From positions 1-7,501 of the forward strand of contig JBBQUN010000236.1 of assembly GCA_038212405.1 (NCBI GenBank): a DNA stretch of 7,501 nucleotides, given 5' to 3'. Of the stretch, positions 1 through 5,485 are shown in pieces. Source of the stretch: JBBQUN01 sp038212405 (lineage in GTDB: Bacteria > Actinomycetota > Acidimicrobiia > Acidimicrobiales > SZUA-35). Position 1 is the stretch's first letter. Each line of letters opens with the position of its first letter. The notes under the pieces were generated by a model. The model was not told the DNA's origin. It did not search any database and was given only the letters and a program-made list of their open reading frames with translations. The position numbers and the translations under genes are program-made.

Positions 1-603
1 CTGTTTCGATCGGGCCTTCAGCCCATCGAAGTGGGGCGTCGGCTCATCAAGATCGTGGATGCCGACCGAGCCTTCGACAGCCGAGGGGCAGCCATTGCGC
101 CGAACCGGTTCACCGTCGAACTGGCGACGTCCGACTATGACCGATTCATCACGGTGAACGATGCACTCACGGCCGAGTTCACGACCACCATTCGCGAACA
201 CGCCGCCGAAGAGAGGCTGCGGTTTCTCGGGCGCGTCTTCGTCGAGCTCGTCGACGAGCCATCCCTGGTCGTCGGGCGCTGCCGGGTGCGGGGAGCCTTC
301 GACGAGACGACGGGCGCCGCAGTCGCACCGTCATATCTCGAATTGCCGAACGGCACCCGTCTGGAACTGGGTGGTTCGGTGGCATCGATCGGACGCAGCA
401 CCGACTGCACGCTGACCCTCGTCGACACCAATGCCTCGCGTCACCACGCCGATCTGCAGCCCGAGGGCGACACCTACCGATTGATCGATCTGAACTCGAC
501 CAACGGCACCCGCGTGAACGGGCAAGCAATCACCAGCAAGCTCCTTGCCGACGGCGATGAGCTCACGTTCGGAACGGTCAGTGTTCGGTTTCGCCTGCTC
601 TGA
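1..603 (+). CDS. fhaA: FhaA-like protein, DUF3662 + FHA domain (5' end outside window)
   Basis: The reading frame is open from base 1, so the true start lies upstream; 200 residues are visible. Residues 1 to about 105 resemble the DUF3662 domain at the N-terminus of actinobacterial FhaA (pattern GLQPIEVGRRLIK, then IAPNRFTVEL and a YDRF segment). Residues about 111-200 form a forkhead-associated phosphothreonine-binding domain with its hallmark residues: G131-R132-S133, S146-R147-H148-H149 and N165-S166-T167-N168-G169. Known FhaA proteins are cytoplasmic, bind phosphorylated partners of PknA/PknB (in mycobacteria the MurJ/MviN pseudokinase domain) and tune peptidoglycan synthesis. Here the two domains nearly touch, whereas mycobacterial FhaA has a long linker between them. 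The GTG at 31 could be called as a start, but the family signature continues upstream of it in frame. The gene ends in TGA and is separated from fhaB by 108 bp. Confidence 0.9.
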   Translation: MFRSGLQPIEVGRRLIKIVDADRAFDSRGAAIAPNRFTVELATSDYDRFITVNDALTAEFTTTIREHAAEERLRFLGRVFVELVDEPSLVVGRCRVRGAFDETTGAAVAPSYLELPNGTRLELGGSVASIGRSTDCTLTLVDTNASRHHADLQPEGDTYRLIDLNSTNGTRVNGQAITSKLLADGDELTFGTVSVRFRLL

Positions 604-624
604 CCTCGCTGCCATTGACCCGGT

Positions 625-645
625 TTGCTGCGACTTCGTCGGCAA
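625..645 (+). other. Possible hairpin just after fhaA
   Basis: TTGC (625-628) and CGAC (631-634) can pair with GTCG (638-641) and GCAA (642-645) around a three-base loop, leaving a two-base bulge on the left arm. It begins 22 bases after the fhaA stop. There is no following T-tract, so it is not a classical intrinsic terminator. It could be a weak attenuator or 3'-end stabilising structure, or chance in GC-rich DNA. Confidence 0.2.
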
Positions 646-696
646 CCCCGTCGCTGCCATCGAGGTGATGAACGCGACGAACGACTCGACTCTGAG

Positions 697-702
697 TACT
701 GT
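697..702 (+). promoter_or_regulatory. Candidate -10 element before fhaB
   Basis: TACTGT fits the actinobacterial TANNNT -10 pattern and ends nine bases before the chosen GTG start of fhaB. A weak -35 candidate (GCGACG, 674-679, sharing the GAC core) sits 17 bp upstream. There is no Shine-Dalgarno sequence before the GTG, which would suit a leaderless or nearly leaderless mRNA, common in actinobacteria. The evidence is pattern-based only. Confidence 0.3.
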
Positions 703-711
703 GGCGCGGTC

Positions 712-1227
712 GTGTCCGAAGCTCTTCTCACCGTCCTCCAGTGGTGCCTCCTGGCGCTCATCTATCTCTTCTTCATGCGCGTCCTCCAGACGACGTGGTA
801 CGGAGCGATCGCGCCGAGCAGAGGCGCATCGACCAAGCCATCGCCTGGGCGCCGTAAGCGGGGATCGGGTGCTGCGAAGCGGTCCAAGGGCCATGCTGCG
901 AAGCCCGCACCCGCTGCCGCCGCACCCCAGCGTGTCGTTGCCGCAACGAGTCTCGTCGTGATCGCACCTCCCGAAGTATCAGGGGTCAGCTTTCGCCTCG
1001 CATCGACGTCCACGATCGGACGCGCTTTTGGCTGCGAGGTGACGCTCGATGACACCTATGCGTCGCAGCTTCACGCCCGGATACAGCAGACGCCCGACGG
1101 GCTGGTGATCGAAGATCTTGGATCGACCAATGGCACCTATCACAACCGCCAACGACTGACGGCGCCCGCATTGGTTCGAACCGGTGACCTCATCCAAATC
1201 GGTAGCACCATCTTGGAGCTGCGCTGA
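712..1227 (+). CDS. fhaB: FhaB/FipA-like membrane-anchored FHA protein
   Basis: This is a 171-residue protein. An N-terminal hydrophobic helix (residues about 4-22) anchors it, followed by a basic, Ala/Pro-rich linker (about 35-80) and a C-terminal FHA domain (about 85-170). The domain shows G103-R104, S118-x-x-H121 and the D135-L-G-S-T-N-G-T142 motif needed to bind phosphothreonine. Size and architecture match mycobacterial FhaB (FipA), a PknA/PknB substrate linked to cell division and peptidoglycan control. I chose the GTG at 712 because translation then begins directly with the membrane helix, as in the family. The upstream in-frame TTG at 625 would add 29 Arg-rich residues unlike any FhaB, and the ATG at 775 lies inside the helix. 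The stop overlaps the pstP start by one base (TGATG), implying coupled translation. No ribosome binding site is evident. Confidence 0.9.
   Translation: MSEALLTVLQWCLLALIYLFFMRVLQTTWYGAIAPSRGASTKPSPGRRKRGSGAAKRSKGHAAKPAPAAAAPQRVVAATSLVVIAPPEVSGVSFRLASTSTIGRAFGCEVTLDDTYASQLHARIQQTPDGLVIEDLGSTNGTYHNRQRLTAPALVRTGDLIQIGSTILELR
1215..1218 (+). promoter_or_regulatory. Ribosome binding site for pstP
   Basis: GGAG lies eight bases before the ATG at 1227, inside the end of fhaB. It supports that ATG and coupled translation with fhaB. It is the clearest Shine-Dalgarno match among the gene starts here. Confidence 0.55.
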
Positions 1228-2510
1228 TGAGGTTGATCACGGCGAGCGCCACCCATGTCGGTCAGGTCCGAGAGATCAATCAGGACCGATCCCTGATCAC
1301 CCAAACGCTGGGCGCAGTCGCAGACGGTATGGGCGGTCACGTTGGCGGCGAGAAGGCTGCGGCCCTCGCGATTGCCGAACTCAGCGGGGTGCGGGGCGTG
1401 ATCTCGCCGGAGCGACTGGTCGATGTGGCCAAGGCCGCGAACCAGCGAGTGTTCGAGGCGTCGCAGGCACCAGAGCTTCGGGGCATGGGCACCACACTGG
1501 TGGTGGCAACGTTCGACCCGGCGACGTCGGTCGTGAGCATTGCCAATATCGGCGACAGCCGGGGCTATCTGTTCCGTGCCGGCCAGTACGAGCAGGTCAC
1601 ACTCGATCACTCATTGGTCGAGGAGCTTCTGCGTCAGGGCCGGCTCACCGAAGACGAGGCACGCAATCACCCGCAGCGAAACATGGTCACCCGTGCGCTC
1701 GGTATCGGACCAGATATCGACGTTGACGTGTTCGACATCGTCGTCGAACCCGGCGATCGCATCGTGCTGTGCAGCGACGGCTTGAGCAACGAGGTCGACG
1801 ACGCTGGTGTCGCCGCGATCTTGCTCGACCATCTCCATGCCGACGAAGCAACGCAGGCGCTGGTCGATGCGGCCGTCGCCAATGGCGGTCGAGACAACGT
1901 CACGGTGGTGATCTTGCAACTCGTCGACGACGAGACTGGCGCCGCCACGGTGCTCGACGACAGCGACGTCGACGACGACCTGCCCGAATCGTTCGATGCG
2001 CCGACCGAGGTCGAAGGCTTGATCGACGGCCCCCGACGTGATCTGTCGGCTGACTCTCTCGCCGACACCAAGCGGCCAGCGAAACGGCGCCGCTTGCCTT
2101 TTCGTGGGGTTTTCTATGTTGGCTCCATTCTGAGCGTGGTCGCCTTGGCGGCAGTGGCGACCTACTTCTATGACCGGTCGGCGTGGTATGTCGACTCCGT
2201 TGATGGTGACGTCGCCATCCTGCGCGGCCGGCCCGGCGGCGGAGTGATCTTCGACCCGGTCATCGTCGATCGGACCGACATCCGCTTCGACGATCTCGAT
2301 GCCTCATCGCAGCAGCGCATCGAAGAGCAGTCGGTCTTCTCCTCGATCGACGCGGCCGAACAGTTGGTCGCACGACTCGAAATCGATTCGAGTACGCCGG
2401 CGTCCACCACGCCGACGACATCGGACACGACAACACCCGACACGACAACACCCGACACGACAACATCGAGCACCCCGGCGACGAACACGACGACGACCAG
2501 CGGCGGCTGA
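1227..2510 (+). CDS. pstP: PstP-type PP2C Ser/Thr phosphatase, membrane-anchored
   Basis: This 427-residue protein dephosphorylates PknB-type kinases and their substrates. Residues 1 to about 232 form a bacterial PP2C domain with metal-binding and fold motifs: N18-Q19-D20, D33-G34-M-G-G-H38, G109-D110-S111, D184-G185 and G221-R222-D223-N224. A strongly acidic linker (about 234-268) leads to a basic cluster (K282-R289) just before one transmembrane helix (about 295-315). The catalytic domain is therefore cytoplasmic. An outer segment (about 317-385) resembles the conserved extracellular part of actinobacterial PstP (WYVDSVDGDVAILRG and a later VDRTDIR). The last 40 or so residues are almost all Thr, Ser, Pro and Asp, with a 15-bp tandem repeat beneath them. 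The ATG overlaps the fhaB stop, and rodA starts two bases after this stop. All catalytic residues I can place are present, so the enzyme should be active. The function of the tail is unknown. Confidence 0.95.
   Translation: MRLITASATHVGQVREINQDRSLITQTLGAVADGMGGHVGGEKAAALAIAELSGVRGVISPERLVDVAKAANQRVFEASQAPELRGMGTTLVVATFDPATSVVSIANIGDSRGYLFRAGQYEQVTLDHSLVEELLRQGRLTEDEARNHPQRNMVTRALGIGPDIDVDVFDIVVEPGDRIVLCSDGLSNEVDDAGVAAILLDHLHADEATQALVDAAVANGGRDNVTVVILQLVDDETGAATVLDDSDVDDDLPESFDAPTEVEGLIDGPRRDLSADSLADTKRPAKRRRLPFRGVFYVGSILSVVALAAVATYFYDRSAWYVDSVDGDVAILRGRPGGGVIFDPVIVDRTDIRFDDLDASSQQRIEEQSVFSSIDAAEQLVARLEIDSSTPASTTPTTSDTTTPDTTTPDTTTSSTPATNTTTTSGG
2424..2468 (+). repeat. 15-bp tandem repeat in the pstP tail
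   Basis: The unit GACACGACAACACCC occurs twice exactly (2424-2438 and 2439-2453) and a third time with a diverged end (2454-2468). It is in frame and encodes Asp-Thr-Thr-Thr-Pro from residue 400. A unit of whole codons lets copy number change without frameshift, so tail length may vary between strains. Confidence 0.85.
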
Positions 2511-2512
2511 GC

Positions 2513-3817
2513 ATGCGGCCCCGTACCGTCGAACTCGGTCTCCTCGTGCTCGCGAGCATCATCACGGTCGCGGCCTACGGTCTCACCAGTCTCGGACGGG
2601 CTGCGTCGTTACCTGCCGACATCGGTCCGTTCCTTGGCATCGTCGTCGCCCTCTTGATGCTCGGCCATCTGCTCGTTCGTTTCTTCGCCCCGCAGGCGGA
2701 CGGGTTGTTGCTGCCGATCGCAGCCCTGCTGAACGGGTTCGGCTACGTCATGATCGCTCGCCTCAATCCCGATCTTGCCGACAGCCAGTCGGCATGGACC
2801 TTCATTGGGCTCATGGCATTCGGGTTGACGCTGATGGTGCTCGACGACCCTCGACGATTGCAGCCCTACCGATACTCCTTGGCGCTGGCCGGTGTGATCG
2901 TCCTGCTCTTGCCACTCATTCCTGGGCTCGGGGTCGAGATCAACGGTGCCAGGATCTGGCTACACATCGGACCGTTCAGCATCCAGCCCGGCGAGTTCGC
3001 CAAGATCCTCCTTGCTGCCTTCCTTGCCGGCTACCTCGTCGACAAGCGCGAACTCCTCATGGTGTCGAACCGTCGACTCGGGCCGCTGCATCTTCCCGAT
3101 TTCAAGCACTTCGGTCCGCTGCTGCTTGCCTGGGGCGTTGCCCTGTTGGTGATGGTGGCCCAACGAGACCTGGGCTCGTCGCTGCTGTTCTTCACGCTGT
3201 TCGTCGTCATGGTGTACCTGGCCACCAGCAGAGTCGCGTACGTGCTGACCGGGATCATGATGTTCGGACTTGGCGCCACCGTGGCGTATCAACTGTTCGA
3301 CCACGTCCAGCGAAGGGTCGAGATCTGGATCGATCCGTTCGCCGACTCGAAGAACCGTGGCTTTCAAATCGTCGAGGCTGCGTTCGCCCTGGCCGATGGT
3401 GGACTCACCGGCACGGGCCTTGGCCGGGGCACGCCAGGCAAGATCCCCTACGCCTCGACCGACATGATCTTCGCTGCGTTCGGAGAGGAACTCGGGCTCG
3501 TTGGTGCAACAGCGATTCTGATCATGTTCCTCTTCCTGATCACCGCAGGCTTCCGAGTCGCAACCCAGGCAGTCAGCCCATTCGAGCAACTCCTGGCTGG
3601 CGGTCTCACTGCGCTGTTGGGCTTCCAAGCGTTCGTGATCATCGGTGGCGTACTTCGAGTACTCCCGCTCACCGGTGTCACGCTGCCGTTCGTCTCCTAC
3701 GGGGGGTCATCGCTCATCTCGAACTACGTGATCCTGGCGATTCTCGTGCGGATCTCGCAGCGGGCGAATGCCATGCCACGCACCGAACCGGTCGAGGTCG
3801 AGATGGTCCCGGCGTGA
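2513..3817 (+). CDS. rodA: RodA/FtsW-family (SEDS) peptidoglycan glycosyltransferase
   Basis: This 434-residue polytopic membrane protein has about twelve hydrophobic segments. SEDS proteins polymerise lipid II into glycan strands together with a class B PBP. Family motifs are clear: N144-G-A-R-I-W and I157-Q-P-G-E161-F-A-K in the first half, W272-I-D274-P-F at the start of the large outer loop, and S395-Y-G-G-S-S400 near the end. D274 aligns by motif with the Asp shown to be essential in RodA and FtsW. Position between pstP and pbpA matches mycobacterial rodA, so I prefer RodA over FtsW, although sequence alone does not separate them well. The ATG lies two bases after the pstP stop and lacks a good ribosome binding site, so translation probably depends on pstP. 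The 3' end overlaps pbpA by four bases (GTGA). Confidence 0.93.
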   Translation: MRPRTVELGLLVLASIITVAAYGLTSLGRAASLPADIGPFLGIVVALLMLGHLLVRFFAPQADGLLLPIAALLNGFGYVMIARLNPDLADSQSAWTFIGLMAFGLTLMVLDDPRRLQPYRYSLALAGVIVLLLPLIPGLGVEINGARIWLHIGPFSIQPGEFAKILLAAFLAGYLVDKRELLMVSNRRLGPLHLPDFKHFGPLLLAWGVALLVMVAQRDLGSSLLFFTLFVVMVYLATSRVAYVLTGIMMFGLGATVAYQLFDHVQRRVEIWIDPFADSKNRGFQIVEAAFALADGGLTGTGLGRGTPGKIPYASTDMIFAAFGEELGLVGATAILIMFLFLITAGFRVATQAVSPFEQLLAGGLTALLGFQAFVIIGGVLRVLPLTGVTLPFVSYGGSSLISNYVILAILVRISQRANAMPRTEPVEVEMVPA

Positions 3818-5322
3818 TCAACCGTCCACTCCGTCACGTACTTGCCCTGCTCATGCTGTGCTTTCTTGCGCTGTTCGTGCAGCTCAACCGGATCCAGTAC
3901 TTCCAAGCCGACTCGCTTCGTCAGCATCCCGACAACACCCGCACCATCCAGCGGGATTTCGCTCGCGAACGTGGCCCGATCTCGACGGCTGACGGCGAGG
4001 TCGTTGCCTTCTCCGCACCGGTCGATGGTCCACTGGAGCGGCGCCGTTCGTATCCCTTCGGCGATCTGTACGCCCACACGGTCGGCTACCTGTCGTTCAA
4101 CCTTGGCGCCGAGGGCGTCGAACGAGTCTACAGCGACGATCTGATCGGTCGCTCCAGCGCCTTCCAGCTCAGCAATATCTCCGACATGTTGAGCGGCCAG
4201 CAGCCGATCGGCGAAGTCGTGCTCACGATGCGCAACGATCTTCAGCAAGTGGCCAAGGAGCAGCTCGGCGAGCGCAAGGGCAGCGTGGTCGCTCTCGACC
4301 CGCGTACCGGTGAGATCCTGGCGATGTGGAGTTATCCGAGCTTCGACCCCAATGACTTGTCGGGTCTGGTGGGGACCGAGGTCAACGCCAACTATCAAGC
4401 CTTGTTGAACGAAGACGGCAACCCACTCCGGGCGAAGGCGTATCGAGACATCTTCTTTCCCGGTTCCACGTTCAAGGTCGTCACTGCCGCAGCGGCGCTT
4501 GCGTCGAACACGGTCACGCTGACCGAGCCGACCTTCCCGAACGCTTCGGAGTACACCGCCCCCCTCACCACCCGGCCGCTGCGCAACTTCGGCGGCAGCA
4601 CCTGTGGCGGCAATCTGCTCGAGATCCTTCGAGTGTCGTGCAATACGGCGTTCGCCGAACTCGGTGCCGAGTTGCTCGGGCCCGACCGCCTCAGCCTGAC
4701 AGCGCAGGACTTCGGCTTCAATCTCACGCCGCCGTTGGACCTCCCCGGTGTCGTCGCCAGCCGGTTCCCGACCGACTACGGCGAACAGCTGCAGGCGTCC
4801 TCGCCCGAAGTGCCGGCTGGCGTCTTCGAGAACACGCCGTTGCTTGCACAGACCTCGATCGGTCAAAACGACGTCTCGGCTAGTCCGCTGCAGATGGCGC
4901 TCGTTGCTGCTGCGATTGCGAACAATGGCGACCTGATGGTGCCGCACGTGGTGGCCGAAGTGAAGGACCGAACGGGTTCGGTCGTCACTTCGGTCGAGCC
5001 GGAGCGATGGCAGCGTGCGATCAGTTCGAGTGTTGCGCTCGACCTTCGCGATGCGATGGTCAACGTGGTCGAGGCCGGCACGGCTGGAACCGCAGCGGTC
5101 GCCGGTATCGAGGTCGGAGCCAAGACGGGCACGGCCCAACTCGGCACCGAGCCGCCCAAGTCTCACGCCTGGATGATTGCGTTTGCCGGCCCGCCCGGGC
5201 GCACACCGGAAATCGCCATTGCCGTCTTGGTCGAGGGAACCGATGGCGCATCGGAACAAACTGGTGGCAGAGTGGCGGGACCAATTGTGCGGGCAATGAT
5301 CGAGACGTATTTCCAGCGTTGA
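3814..5322 (+). CDS. pbpA: PbpA-type class B penicillin-binding protein (transpeptidase)
   Basis: This 502-residue protein crosslinks peptidoglycan. A short cytoplasmic start is followed by a membrane anchor (residues about 8-24), an N-terminal pedestal-like region (about 25-150) and a transpeptidase domain (about 165-498). The three active-site motifs are intact: S218-T-F-K221 (acylated serine), S275-C-N277 and K437-T-G-T440. Size, the SCNTAF form of motif two and the gene order agree with mycobacterial PbpA, the partner of RodA. The GTG start at 3814 overlaps the rodA stop as GTGA and puts the anchor helix at the N-terminus. The frame stays open far upstream (to 2299), but that stretch lies in another frame of rodA and pstP and is Arg/Pro-rich nonsense. 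In mycobacteria PbpA is phosphorylated and is bound by FhaA-type partners; such regulation here is inference. Confidence 0.95.
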   Translation: MINRPLRHVLALLMLCFLALFVQLNRIQYFQADSLRQHPDNTRTIQRDFARERGPISTADGEVVAFSAPVDGPLERRRSYPFGDLYAHTVGYLSFNLGAEGVERVYSDDLIGRSSAFQLSNISDMLSGQQPIGEVVLTMRNDLQQVAKEQLGERKGSVVALDPRTGEILAMWSYPSFDPNDLSGLVGTEVNANYQALLNEDGNPLRAKAYRDIFFPGSTFKVVTAAAALASNTVTLTEPTFPNASEYTAPLTTRPLRNFGGSTCGGNLLEILRVSCNTAFAELGAELLGPDRLSLTAQDFGFNLTPPLDLPGVVASRFPTDYGEQLQASSPEVPAGVFENTPLLAQTSIGQNDVSASPLQMALVAAAIANNGDLMVPHVVAEVKDRTGSVVTSVEPERWQRAISSSVALDLRDAMVNVVEAGTAGTAAVAGIEVGAKTGTAQLGTEPPKSHAWMIAFAGPPGRTPEIAIAVLVEGTDGASEQTGGRVAGPIVRAMIETYFQR

Positions 5323-5329
5323 GGATGTC

Positions 5330-5485
5330 GTGTTGAAAATGATGCAGTATTCGCACCCGCACTACCTGAGCAACCAGGACCCGATCGAAAAGCGTATGAC
5401 GAGCCGAAATGGTGCCCGTTCTGTTGCCATGTCGGACCTGACCGTCGATCGCCGGTCAGACTTCACTAGCCTTTGCACGCTGTGA
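5330..5485 (+). CDS. Possible small protein between pbpA and pknB (unrecognised)
   Basis: I do not recognise this 51-codon ORF. It starts (GTG 5330) seven bases after the pbpA stop and ends in a TGA (5483-5485) that overlaps the pknB GTG by four bases, the same GTGA junction as rodA/pbpA. A GAGGA motif (5321-5325) lies four bases before the GTG and seven before an in-frame TTG at 5333; an ATG follows at 5339. My hand count of G/C by codon position is about 26, 22 and 37 of 51, the third-position bias expected for coding DNA. The product would be soluble and polar, with His/Tyr near the start and no membrane helix, beginning MMQYSHPHYL from the second ATG-type start. It fills the place where mycobacteria carry pknA but shows no kinase motif. 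It may instead be spacer that is open by chance. Confidence 0.35.
   Translation: MLKMMQYSHPHYLSNQDPIEKRMTSRNGARSVAMSDLTVDRRSDFTSLCTL
5438..5459 (+). promoter_or_regulatory. Perfect 7-bp dyad before pknB (operator or hairpin)
   Basis: CTGACCG (5438-5444) and CGGTCAG (5453-5459) are exact reverse complements around an eight-base centre. The dyad ends seven bases before the -10-like box and 22 bases before the pknB start, a place where a regulator could control transcription. No T-tract follows, so an intrinsic terminator for pbpA is unlikely. It also lies within the possible small ORF, so it could be incidental coding sequence. Confidence 0.4.
5467..5472 (+). promoter_or_regulatory. Candidate -10 element before pknB
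   Basis: TAGCCT fits TANNNT and ends nine bases before the pknB GTG, the same spacing seen before fhaB. No convincing -35 is found at 16-18 bp upstream; CTGACC at 5438-5443 is too far (23 bp). No Shine-Dalgarno sequence precedes the GTG. A short-leader or leaderless pknB transcript is possible. Confidence 0.28.

Noticed and set aside
625..711. Earlier TTG start for fhaB
   Set aside because: It adds an Arg-rich leader before the membrane helix that does not fit the family; GTG at 712 gives the expected N-terminus.
2299..3813. Long in-frame upstream extension of pbpA across pstP and rodA
   Set aside because: It overlaps two clear genes in another frame, is Arg/Pro/His-rich low-quality sequence, and the GTGA junction at 3814 with the anchor helix right after gives a family-like start.
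3724..5259. 511-codon open frame on the minus strand opposite pbpA
   Set aside because: Long antisense frames arise from high third-position GC; the product matches no family I know and pbpA has all active-site motifs.
5438..5459. Dyad as an intrinsic terminator for pbpA
   Set aside because: No run of T follows the second arm, and pknB starts 22 bases later.
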